Counted from the first letter of the stretch, positions 1-6,319 are shown. The stretch is 11,448 nucleotides of DNA from JAZGAE01 sp036475545 (GCA_036475545.1 JAZGAE010000132.1:1-11448); one strand, 5' to 3'. Numbers and translations: made by a program. Notes: generated by a model not told the origin, from the sequence alone.

Positions 1-219
1 CTGATACCGGCCACCGTCCTTGCCGTCATAGGATATTTCGTCCTTTTTTCGTCGAGCAAGACCGAGGGGGGTATTCGGACGTTCGGCCGGGTCTTGGCGA
101 TCTGGATCTTTGCCATTGCCCTGCTTCCTCCCATTGCCGGCGCCTTCGCGACGATTTCCGGCCAGTGTCCGATAGGACAAATGATGCAAGGCATGCATCA
201 ACAAACTGAACCGCGTTGA
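1..219 (+). CDS. C-terminal part of a small membrane protein, 5' end outside the window
   Basis: The frame is open from the first base and ends at TGA 217-219, leaving 72 visible residues. The start of the gene lies to the left, so its full length is unknown. Visible residues 1-16 are hydrophobic and look like the end of one membrane segment. A polar stretch (SSSKTEGG) follows, then a second hydrophobic segment at about 31-52. The short tail contains C56, M61, M62, M65 and H66, a cluster that could bind a metal, but nothing else supports that. I do not recognise the family and assign no function. It is one of only two plus-strand coding signals at this end, and it stops just where the DctM remnant begins, so it may mark the edge of a deletion or insertion. 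The reverse-strand frame over the same bases is Arg/Ser-rich and looks like a shadow. Confidence 0.6.
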   Translation: MIPATVLAVIGYFVLFSSSKTEGGIRTFGRVLAIWIFAIALLPPIAGAFATISGQCPIGQMMQGMHQQTEPR

Positions 220-345
220 CCGAAGGCGAAGGTGGCCGCGACGCGGCGGACATCTACAGAGGCGTCGCGCCCTTCGTCGTGATCCAGATCCTCGCGCGCG
301 GTGCTGGCGACCTTCCCGGCGCGCGCCACCTGGTTGCTGTTCTGA
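220..345 (+). pseudogene. Frameshifted C-terminal remnant of a TRAP transporter large permease (DctM)
   Basis: Bases 249-296 translate to DIYRGVAPFVVIQILA. After skipping one base at 297, bases 298-342 give AVLATFPARATWLLF, with a TGA stop at 343-345. Read together, these match the characteristic last segment of DctM proteins: an Ile-Tyr-Arg-Gly motif, Pro-Phe, a hydrophobic helix, then Phe-Pro and a terminal Ala-Thr-Trp-Leu. The family is normally about 430 residues, so only roughly the last 30-40 are left and no start is present. The exact left boundary is uncertain; 220 is simply the base after the preceding stop, and a second frame change near 225-245 is possible. It lies tail to tail with the dctP-like genes, 25 bases from the end of the nearer one. 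The motif match is from memory of the family, not from an alignment. A one-base assembly error could explain the frameshift but not the missing body of the gene. Confidence 0.7.
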
Positions 346-370
346 GCGCCGCGCCGCGCTATCCGGCGGA

Positions 371-1528
371 TTATTTGGGGCCGGCCTTGAAGGGAAGCAG
401 GCGCGCCGCCAGGTAGGCCTCTTCCGAGATCCGGGACCAGCCGAGCGCCTCGCGCCGGAACGCCGTCAGGCTGTCATGGACCTTTCTCGAGAGCGGGTCG
501 GCGGCGGCGAGGCGCTCCAGCACGTCCTCGGCGGTGCGGCTCAAGCCCGTCAATACCTCCATCGGGAACTGGCGAAGCTGCACGTTGTGGCGGGTGACGA
601 GCTCGTTGAGGGCGGCGTTGTTCTGGGCCGTGATCTCGCTCAGGATCAGCTGGTCGACGGCCGCGCAGGAGACCTCGATGATGGCCTGGAGGTCGGCGGG
701 CAGGGCTTCGAACCTCGAACGGTTGACGAAGCAGTCGAGCACCGCGCTGGGCTCGTGCCAGCCGGGGTAGTAGTAGTACTTGGCGCTCTTGTACAGCCCG
801 AAGGCGAGGTCGGCGTAGGGTCCCGCCCAATCCGCGGCGTCGAGCGCACCCCTTTGCAGCGCGATGGTTATCTCGCCCGGGTCGGTGTTGACCACGGTCG
901 CCCCCAGTGCCTTGACGACCTCGCCGCCGATGCCCGGAAGGCGCATCTTCAGCCCCTTGAAGTCGCCGGTCGTGTGGATCTCCTTGTTGAACCAGCCCCC
1001 CATCTGCACGCCCGTGTTGCCGGCGAGGAAGAACTTGCAGCCCAGCTCGGCGTAGATCTCGTCGGCGATGGCCTGGCCGCCGCCGTACTGGTACCACGCG
1101 ATCTGCTCATGGGCCGTGAGCCCGAAGGGCGTGTTGGAGAGGAACTGCGCCGCCGGCACCTTCCCCTTCCAGAACTGCGGTCCGCCATGGCCCATCTCGA
1201 CGGTGCCGTTCACGACCGCGTCCATGGCCTCGAACGCGGGCACGATCTCGCCGGCGGCATAGAGCTTGACGGCGAGGCGGCCGCCCGAGGCGCTGGTGAT
1301 CGTATCGGCGAGGAGTTGCGCGCCGGTGCCGAGCCCCGGGAGGTTCCTCGGCCAGCAGGTCGTCATGCGCCAATTGAACCGCCGGCTGGATGCCGCCGGC
1401 GCGCCCGGCTCGCTCTCGTCGCAGGCGGCGAGCGCCGCGGCGGCCGCACCCGCCGCCGCCGTCTTGAGAAAGCTGCGGCGCTCGAGGGCCTGGACTCGGT
1501 TGGCGCGGCGGGGGTTCGCGGTCGGCAT
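371..1528 (-). CDS. TRAP transporter substrate-binding protein, TakP/DctP family, apparent lipoprotein (copy 1)
   Basis: This is a periplasmic binding protein of a TRAP (tripartite ATP-independent periplasmic) transporter, which captures an organic acid and hands it to a DctQM permease. The 385 residues fit the TakP branch (alpha-keto acid binding in Rhodobacter). Family hallmarks are VPAFEAMDAV near 96-105, GNTGVQMGGWF at 170-180, the LKMR segment at 193-196 whose Arg196 is the likely carboxylate ligand, and YYYYPGWHEP at 251-260. The N-terminus has a twin-arginine motif (RRSFLK, 17-22) and then LAAC at 33-36. That is a lipobox, with Asp at the +2 position. The usual Glu-Trp in the cation site is Asp233-Trp234 here. 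The ATG is preceded by AGGATAGG about nine bases upstream. It lies 7 bases after a paralogue with which it aligns without gaps, so it is a tandem duplicate in the same transcript. The substrate cannot be read from sequence. Confidence 0.9.
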   Translation of the reverse strand: MPTANPRRANRVQALERRSFLKTAAAGAAAAALAACDESEPGAPAASSRRFNWRMTTCWPRNLPGLGTGAQLLADTITSASGGRLAVKLYAAGEIVPAFEAMDAVVNGTVEMGHGGPQFWKGKVPAAQFLSNTPFGLTAHEQIAWYQYGGGQAIADEIYAELGCKFFLAGNTGVQMGGWFNKEIHTTGDFKGLKMRLPGIGGEVVKALGATVVNTDPGEITIALQRGALDAADWAGPYADLAFGLYKSAKYYYYPGWHEPSAVLDCFVNRSRFEALPADLQAIIEVSCAAVDQLILSEITAQNNAALNELVTRHNVQLRQFPMEVLTGLSRTAEDVLERLAAADPLSRKVHDSLTAFRREALGWSRISEEAYLAARLLPFKAGPK

Positions 1529-1535
1529 GGGCGGC

Positions 1536-2642
1536 CTATCCTGCGGCGGCGGCAGCGCTCGTCAGACGCCGGGCGTGGAGGTAGAGCTGGTCGGACAGCT
1601 TCGACCACTCGGTCGCCTGGCGGCGGAAGCGGGTGATGCTGTCGTGGACCTTGCGGCTGAGCGGGTCTTGGGCGGCGAGCTCACCGACGACCTCCTCGGA
1701 GATCCGGCCCAGTTCGCTCAACACGGGGGCGGGAAAGGGCCTGAGCTCGACCCCGTGCTCGGTGACCAGCTTGGTGAGCGCGGTGTTGTTGCGGGCGATG
1801 AACTCGCTCAACACGATCTGGTTCACCGCCGTGTTCGCCGCGCGGACGATGGCTTGCAAGTCCGCGGGCAAGGCCTCGAACTTGGCGCGGTTGATGAAAC
1901 AATCGAGCACCGTCCCCGGCTCGTGCCAGCCCGGGTAGTAGTAGTACCTGGCGTTCTTGTACAGCCCGAGGGCGAGATCGTTATAGGGGCCGACCCACTC
2001 CACGGCGTCGACGGTGCCCGACTGCAAGGCGGTCGAAACGTCGCCGCCGGGAAGGTTCACGATGTTACCGCCGACGGCCCGGACCACCTCGCCGCCGAGG
2101 CCCGGCATGCGCATCTTCAGGCCCCTGAAGTCGTCGAGCCGGCCGATCTCCTTGTTGAACCATCCCCCCATCTGCACGCCCGTGTTGCCGCTGGGGAAGA
2201 AGACGCAGCCGAGCTCGCCGTAAACCTCGTCGGCAAGGGCTTCTCCGCCCCCGTACTGAAGCCAGGCGTTCTGTTCCTGGGCCGTGAGCCCGAAGGGAAT
2301 CGCGGCGAAGTATTGGGCGGCCGGCACCTTGCCCTTCCAATAATACGGCGCGCCGTGGCCCATCTCGACGGTGCCGCCGGCGACGGCGTCCATGGCCTCG
2401 AAGGCCGGCACCACCTCGCCGGCGCCATACACCTTGACCCTGAGCCTACCGCCCGAGGCACGGGTGATCAGTTTCGCCACGAGCTCTGCGCCGGTGCCGA
2501 GTCCGGGGAAGTTCTTGGGCCATGTGGTGACCATCCGCCATTCCATGCGGCCTTGCGCGATGGCGGGCGCAGGCAAGGCGGACCCGGCCGCGGCGGCGGC
2601 GCCGACTATTGCGGCGCGTTTCAGAAACGAGCGACGTTTCAT
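1536..2642 (-). CDS. TRAP transporter substrate-binding protein, TakP/DctP family, soluble periplasmic (copy 2)
   Basis: This is the upstream member of the tandem pair, 368 residues from the ATG chosen at 2642. That start puts the twin-arginine motif RRSFLK at residues 3-8, followed by an Ala-rich core and a signal-peptidase I site after APAIA. The mature protein is therefore expected to be free in the periplasm after Tat export. An in-frame GTG at 2696 would add 18 residues, but no Shine-Dalgarno is visible for it. The binding-protein signature is complete: VPAFEAMDAV at 78-87, GNTGVQMGGWF at 152-162 (Gln157), Arg178, Glu215-Trp216 in VEWVGPY, and YYYYPGWHEP at 233-242. From memory of the TakP structure, the Gln, Glu and Trp at these positions hold the Na+ that bridges to the keto acid. 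It follows the bpt gene by 58 bases and precedes copy 1 by 7. No intact dctQ or dctM lies in the window, so its permease must be elsewhere or lost. Confidence 0.9.
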   Translation of the reverse strand: MKRRSFLKRAAIVGAAAAAGSALPAPAIAQGRMEWRMVTTWPKNFPGLGTGAELVAKLITRASGGRLRVKVYGAGEVVPAFEAMDAVAGGTVEMGHGAPYYWKGKVPAAQYFAAIPFGLTAQEQNAWLQYGGGEALADEVYGELGCVFFPSGNTGVQMGGWFNKEIGRLDDFRGLKMRMPGLGGEVVRAVGGNIVNLPGGDVSTALQSGTVDAVEWVGPYNDLALGLYKNARYYYYPGWHEPGTVLDCFINRAKFEALPADLQAIVRAANTAVNQIVLSEFIARNNTALTKLVTEHGVELRPFPAPVLSELGRISEEVVGELAAQDPLSRKVHDSITRFRRQATEWSKLSDQLYLHARRLTSAAAAAG

Positions 2643-2700
2643 GCGTTTCAATCTCGAGCGCGATCGCGGCCCGGGGGCCCCATGAGCGGAGGTCACGATA

Positions 2701-3510
2701 CTACCGGGGCGGTGCTGCGGCGCGCAACGGCACGCCCGGCGGGGCGCAAGCGCCGGGACCGACCGCGGCGCGGCCGCGGATCAGTCCTCGAGGCGCCGCC
2801 AGCCGCCAACCCTCGGGCCCCAACGCCTCGACGGGGCGAAAGCGGGCCTTGTACGACATCTTCAGGCTCTCCGCGATCCAATAGCCCAGGTAGAGATGGG
2901 CGAGCCCCGCCTCCCTGGCCCGCTCGATCAAGCGCAACACCATGAAGTTTCCGAGGCCGCGCCTCTCCTGAGCCGGGTCGAAGAAGCTGTAGACCGCGGA
3001 CAGGCCGTCGCCCAAGCGGTCCCACAGGGAGGCCCCCACGAGCCGGCCCAAGGGATCGCAGTACTCCAAAATACCGGTCTCGACCGGGCTGTCCTCCACC
3101 ATCGCGCGATACTCGGCAAACTCCATGTCTGCCATCTCTCCTCCGCCGTGGCGGGACGCGAGGTAGCGGGCGAAGAGCCGGTATTGCTCGCCCGTGGCCC
3201 GGGCCGGACGATCGTGTTCCGCGAGATCGGCGTTGACCTTGATCACGCGGCGGAGCGACCGGCTCGGCGCGAACTCCTGGACGACGACGCGGACGGGGAC
3301 GCAGGCGTCGCAGGCGGGGCACGCCGGTCGGTAGGCCATGTCGTGGCTGCGCCGGAACCCGGCCGCGGTCAGCGCCTCGTACTGGATGTGGGCGCCGTCG
3401 GCGGTAAGGTGGGTGAAGATCCGGCTCTCGAGGCGGCCGTCGAGATAGGGGCAGGGGAGCGGCCGCGTCCGGTAGAACGCCGCGAACGGATCGATCGACT
3501 GGCGGGTCAC
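2701..3510 (-). CDS. bpt: Aspartate/glutamate leucyltransferase (bacterial N-end rule)
   Basis: Bpt transfers leucine from Leu-tRNA to proteins beginning with Asp or Glu, marking them for ClpS-ClpAP degradation in the cytoplasm. The 269 residues show the family pattern. The N-terminal part carries PCPYLDGR (19-26), RIFTHL (30-35) and the cysteine cluster CPACDAC at 64-70, followed by VPVRV. The acyltransferase-fold part has SAVYSFFDP (171-179), the RRGLGNFMVLRLIERA stretch (183-198), and LYLGYW...MSYKARFRP (206-226). The start is GTG at 3510. It has only a weak upstream purine run, but the N-terminus matches the usual family beginning. The last 35 or so residues are Pro/Ala/Gly/Arg-rich without recognisable structure, a tail beyond the conserved domain. 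The gene starts 16 bases after the RDD gene stops, so the two are cotranscribed. I recall this pairing, often with hemB nearby, from other alphaproteobacteria. Confidence 0.93.
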   Translation of the reverse strand: MTRQSIDPFAAFYRTRPLPCPYLDGRLESRIFTHLTADGAHIQYEALTAAGFRRSHDMAYRPACPACDACVPVRVVVQEFAPSRSLRRVIKVNADLAEHDRPARATGEQYRLFARYLASRHGGGEMADMEFAEYRAMVEDSPVETGILEYCDPLGRLVGASLWDRLGDGLSAVYSFFDPAQERRGLGNFMVLRLIERAREAGLAHLYLGYWIAESLKMSYKARFRPVEALGPEGWRLAAPRGLIRGRAAVGPGACAPPGVPLRAAAPPR

Positions 3511-3526
3511 GGCCGTAGCCCCGGCC

Positions 3527-4063
3527 TCAGGCCGCGCGTTCGGCCGCGCCGGGAGAGGCGGCCTCGGCGGGCGCGCGGTTCACCACGACGGTGCCGGCCA
3601 CGTAATCGTGCAGCGTCCGACGGCGCGGGTTGAACAAGGCGACGATGAGGATCAGCCAAGTCGTGAGGCCAACGGAAAGATAGAAGATCACGGTCTGCAC
3701 CAAGGCTTGTATGTAGTCGGGATGATCGATCGTCAGGCTGCGAACCTGGAGGCCGAACAATCGCATGCCCATGGTCGCCGATTGCGGCCCGCCGATGAGA
3801 AACACGTGGTAGCAGAGCGGGATGAGGGCGAAGACCGTCACCAGCAGCGGGTTCAGCACGCCTAGGGTCAAGACCCCTGCGACCACGAAGACGAGCGCCG
3901 CTGCGCCCATGATCAGCGCGATCAAAACGACGTCCACCAGGTAGGCGAGCACGCGCTTCCATGCGATGCCGTGGTAGCAGTCCGGATGGGCGAGGGGGTC
4001 GGGCATGCTCGCCGGGTCGCCGTCCGTGCGTAGCTCGAAGCTCGCCAGGTTGCGCTCGGCCAT
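3527..4063 (-). CDS. RDD-family integral membrane protein
   Basis: This 178-residue membrane protein belongs to the RDD family, named for conserved Arg and Asp residues; its general function is poorly defined. After a hydrophilic N-terminal stretch of about 33 residues comes AWKRVLAYLVDVVLIALI (34-51), which contains the Arg37 and Asp44 signature at the entry to the first membrane helix. A second hydrophobic region runs from about 65 to 90, then GMRLFGLQV (99-107), a further helix at about 122-145, and the closing LHDYVAGTVVV (151-161), whose Asp is typical of the family. The ATG at 4063 is well supported by AGGAGGG ending seven bases before it. That site directly abuts a 20-bp tandem repeat array. 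Bpt follows after 16 bases, so this gene probably leads the RDD-bpt-dctP transcript. Confidence 0.88.
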   Translation of the reverse strand: MAERNLASFELRTDGDPASMPDPLAHPDCYHGIAWKRVLAYLVDVVLIALIMGAAALVFVVAGVLTLGVLNPLLVTVFALIPLCYHVFLIGGPQSATMGMRLFGLQVRSLTIDHPDYIQALVQTVIFYLSVGLTTWLILIVALFNPRRRTLHDYVAGTVVVNRAPAEAASPGAAERAA

Positions 4064-4073
4064 GGGGATCCCT

Positions 4074-4133
4074 CCTCAGGCCAGGGTACAGGTCCTCAGG
4101 CCAGGGTACAGGGCTTCAGGCCAAGTTACAGGT
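4074..4133. repeat. Three tandem 20-bp repeats just upstream of the RDD gene
   Basis: The unit on the plus strand is cctcaggccagggtacaggt. Copies lie at 4074-4093, 4094-4113 and 4114-4133. The first two differ only in the last base; the third, farthest from the gene, has four or five changes (cttcagg, ccaagttaca). The copy nearest the gene runs into the Shine-Dalgarno on the minus strand. The array lies in the untranslated leader or promoter-proximal region of the RDD-bpt-dctP block. It could be an operator array, an RNA element, or simple replication slippage. Confidence 0.9.
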
Positions 4134-4146
4134 CTAAAGAGTTACG

Positions 4147-4158
4147 CAATCCGGATTG
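4147..4158. promoter_or_regulatory. Perfect 12-bp palindrome CAATCCGGATTG, possible operator
   Basis: The two halves CAATCC and GGATTG are exact inverted complements with no spacer. The site is 13 bases upstream of the tandem repeat array and about 85 bases upstream of the RDD start, within the gap between motB and RDD. On the minus strand it falls between a TTTACA (4163-4168) and a TAACTC (4139-4144) separated by 18 bp, which could be a poor sigma-70 promoter. If so, a repressor bound here would sit in the spacer. Both the promoter and the operator readings are guesses. Confidence 0.35.
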
Positions 4159-4188
4159 GACTTGTAAATAGGACGGCCGGGCGTGAGG

Positions 4189-4262
4189 CCGGCCGCGGCC
4201 GGACTTCGCCCCGCTCCTGCCCGCGGCACAAAATTCCTCCGGCGCAGTCAGTTCAACCTGAC
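4189..4262 (-). terminator. Possible stem-loops after motB, no U-tract
   Basis: Downstream of the motB stop, the minus strand can form a hairpin with GTCAG and CTGAC arms at 4258-4262 and 4247-4251 around a six-base loop. An outer CCGG pair sits across a bulge. Further on is a perfect 14-bp palindrome, CCGGCCGCGGCCGG, at 4189-4202. Neither structure is followed by a run of U, so intrinsic termination is unproven. The position, between two separate gene blocks on the same strand, is the main argument for a role in ending the motAB transcript. Confidence 0.25.
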
Positions 4263-4273
4263 CGGATTATGCT

Positions 4274-5413
4274 CTAGTCCGAGGCCACCGGCTTCTGCTC
4301 GCGAAGGAGCACGATGCTGATGCGGCGGTTGCGCGGGGAGAAGGGGTCGTCGGTGACCAGAGGTTCCTGGTCCGCCTTGCCGGTCACGTCAACGATGCGC
4401 CCCGCCGGCAGGCCGGAATTAATGAGCGCCCGGCGGCTCGAGTTGGCCCGGTCCGTGGACAGGTCCCAGTTGTCGTAACCTTCGGGGTTGATGTAGGGCG
4501 TGGCGTCGGTGTGCCCGGTGATGGAAATCTTCTGGGGCAGCTTTTTCACGACCGCGACAACGTGGGCCATCAGCGTCCGCGCCGTGTCGTGCATCTTGGA
4601 GCTCCCCTTCGGGAACATGGTGTATTTTTCCTGATCGACGATCTGGATCCGCAAGCCCTCGCGCGTCCTCTCGATGATCAGGCTTTCCGCCAACTGTTGC
4701 AGCTCGGGGATGTCCTGGATCGCCTGGCGTAGGGCCGCCTCGGCCTCGGCGAACTGGCGTTCCTCGATCTCCGCCAACATTTTCTGCGCGTTCTCGGCGT
4801 CCACCAGGCCGGTCGACTCGCCGGTCTGTGGCGCTCCGCCGTCCTCGGCGCCCACCCGGCCGGTCGACTCGCCGGTCTGCGGCGCTCCGCCGTCCTCGGC
4901 GCCCACCTGGCCGGTCCCGTCGTCGGTCTGCGATGCTCCGCCGTCCTCGGCGCCCACCGACCCGGTCCCGTCGCCGGTCTGCGGCGCTCCGCCCTCCTTG
5001 GTCGGGTCAGTGGCAGTCTGCTCGGCAGCCGTGCTCACCTCCGTGCCTCCAAGCTCCTCGACGTCCGCGGCCCCCGCTCCGAGCGCGTCGGTGGGGACCG
5101 GGACGCTGACCGACGGCGGGGCCACCGGTTTGGTCAACATGCCATCGGAGGTCACGGTCCTGCCCTGGAAGAACCCTTCGCCGCCGGTGGTTCCCCTGAT
5201 CGTGCCGGGGGTCGGGGAGAAATAGTCCGCGATGCCGCGCTTCTGGTCCTCCGTCGTGGCGTTCAAGAGCCACATCAGCAGGAAGAAGGCCATCATCGCG
5301 GTGACGAAATCGGCGTAGGCCACCTTCCAGGAGCCACCATGGTGGGCACCGTGATGGACCTTCTTGACCCTCTTTATGATTATGGGTGGGGGGAGGGTTT
5401 CCTCGGCCGCCAT
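4274..5413 (-). CDS. motB: Flagellar motor stator protein MotB with repeat-expanded linker
   Basis: MotB anchors the MotA/MotB proton channel to peptidoglycan so that ion flow can turn the flagellum. The 379 residues show a Lys/His-rich cytoplasmic N-terminus, then SWKVAYADFVTAMMAFFLLM (28-47), the single membrane helix with Asp35 as the proton-carrying residue. Next is the plug-like region around 52-70 and a long linker. The OmpA-like peptidoglycan-binding domain occupies about 245-370, with ITGHTDATPY (298-307) and NWDLSTDRANSSRRAL (315-330). The linker at 141-208 is four 17-residue tandem repeats rich in Gly, Asp, Glu and Thr, which makes the protein longer than the roughly 310 residues of the E. 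coli protein. Residues 210-235 are a charged stretch likely to be helical. The ATG at 5413 lies three bases after the motA stop, as expected for a coupled pair with matched stoichiometry. Confidence 0.95.
   Translation of the reverse strand: MAAEETLPPPIIIKRVKKVHHGAHHGGSWKVAYADFVTAMMAFFLLMWLLNATTEDQKRGIADYFSPTPGTIRGTTGGEGFFQGRTVTSDGMLTKPVAPPSVSVPVPTDALGAGAADVEELGGTEVSTAAEQTATDPTKEGGAPQTGDGTGSVGAEDGGASQTDDGTGQVGAEDGGAPQTGESTGRVGAEDGGAPQTGESTGLVDAENAQKMLAEIEERQFAEAEAALRQAIQDIPELQQLAESLIIERTREGLRIQIVDQEKYTMFPKGSSKMHDTARTLMAHVVAVVKKLPQKISITGHTDATPYINPEGYDNWDLSTDRANSSRRALINSGLPAGRIVDVTGKADQEPLVTDDPFSPRNRRISIVLLREQKPVASD
4790..4993 (-). repeat. Four in-frame 51-bp tandem repeats inside motB
   Basis: In gene order the units are 4943-4993, 4892-4942, 4841-4891 and 4790-4840. 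They encode residues 141-157, 158-174, 175-191 and 192-208. Each begins Gly-Gly-Ala, continues with a Gln-Thr-(Gly/Asp)-(Asp/Glu) core, and ends Gly-Ala-Glu-Asp, except the last, which ends Asp-Ala-Glu-Asn. Units 3 and 4 share GGAPQTGESTG, and unit 2 is the most divergent with GGASQTDDGTG. The high DNA identity points to recent or repeatedly homogenised duplication. The 51-bp period keeps the reading frame, so copy number could vary without breaking the protein. Confidence 0.97.
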
Positions 5414-5416
5414 GGA

Positions 5417-6319
5417 TCAGGCTTGCCCCTGCGCCTGCGTCTGCTCCTGCTCCGGCGTCTGCACCGACGGCACGCCCTGCACGGCATCCTCGACCTCGTA
5501 AAAGGTCGGACGGACATTGGAAGTCAGGGCCTTGCGGGCGAATTCCACCGCCACCGCCGGCGCGTAACCCTGCAGGTAGGCGAGCAGGCCGGACTTGATG
5601 CACTGGAAGTACTTCGTCTCGGCGTCATAAATCTGGGTCAGCGCGCGGCCCATCGGTCCGACGAAGCCATAGGAGAGCAAGACCCCCAGGAACGTACCCA
5701 CCAACGCGCCCCCGATCGACTTGCCCAGGACCTCGGGTGGCTCGGTGATCAGCCCCATGGTGTGGATGACGCCGAGCACGGCGGCGACGATTCCCAGCGC
5801 CGGCAGGGCGTCGGCTACGGTTTGTACGGCTTCGGCAACTTGGTTGATCTCGCCGTGATGGGTCTCGATCTCCTGGTCCATCAGCGCCTCCATCTCGAAC
5901 GCGTTCTCGGTGCCGAGCGTGAGCAGCCGCAGGTAGTCGCAGAAGAAGGTGAGGGCGTGATGGTTTTTCGAGAAATTCGGGAACTGCTGGAACAGGTCGC
6001 TTTCCTCGGGATTTTCGACATGCCTTTCGAGCACCAGCATGCCCTTCATCTTGATGAGCTTGAAGACGGCGTACATGAGGCTCAGGAGCTCCAGGTAGCT
6101 CTCCTTGGTGTGGCGCGGACCCCTGAGCACTTGGCCGATGGCCTTGGTTGAGCTGAGAAGGACGGGCTTGGGATTGGCGATGAGGAACCCGCCCACCGCG
6201 GCACCGGCGATGATGACGAACTCGAAGGGCTGCCAAAGGACGCCGAGATGGCCGCCGGCGGCCGCGTAGCCGCCGATGATGCTGGCGACGACGATGATCG
6301 ATCCGACGATGAGAAGCAT
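5417..6319 (-). CDS. motA: Flagellar motor stator protein MotA
   Basis: MotA is the four-helix inner-membrane partner of MotB and contacts FliG of the flagellar rotor. The 300 residues match the family in length and layout. Two N-terminal helices lie at about 2-20 and 33-50, with a large cytoplasmic loop to about 170. Helix three begins LPALGIVAAVLGVIHTMG (172-189) and helix four includes LVGTFLGVLLSYGFVGPMG (206-224). Pro173 and Pro222 fall at the numbers known to matter in E. coli MotA. Of the loop charges that contact FliG, Glu98 is conserved in LERH, while the Arg90 position is Lys90, keeping the charge. The C-terminal tail is Gln-rich. The ATG at 6319 has AGGGA six bases upstream. A 208-base gap separates it from the preceding gene, so it should have its own promoter; an AT-rich TTAA pair lies about 80-95 bases upstream. 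Confidence 0.96.
   Translation of the reverse strand: MLLIVGSIIVVASIIGGYAAAGGHLGVLWQPFEFVIIAGAAVGGFLIANPKPVLLSSTKAIGQVLRGPRHTKESYLELLSLMYAVFKLIKMKGMLVLERHVENPEESDLFQQFPNFSKNHHALTFFCDYLRLLTLGTENAFEMEALMDQEIETHHGEINQVAEAVQTVADALPALGIVAAVLGVIHTMGLITEPPEVLGKSIGGALVGTFLGVLLSYGFVGPMGRALTQIYDAETKYFQCIKSGLLAYLQGYAPAVAVEFARKALTSNVRPTFYEVEDAVQGVPSVQTPEQEQTQAQGQA

Noticed and set aside
216..416. Plus-strand 66-codon frame starting TTG at 216 as an intact small gene
   Set aside because: Its first half is the DctM remnant and its second half is out-of-frame sequence running into dctP copy 1; the better reading is a frameshifted fossil ending at 345.
476..2945. Long plus-strand open frames (476-1636 and 1266-2945) across the dctP pair
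   Set aside because: They are antisense shadows in GC-rich DNA. Their translations lack family motifs, and the minus-strand frames have complete TRAP binding-protein signatures.
4674..5225. Plus-strand open frame with repeated SAPTRPVDSPVCGAPPS blocks, looking like a repeat protein
   Set aside because: It is the antisense reading of the 51-bp repeats in motB; a period divisible by three repeats in every frame.
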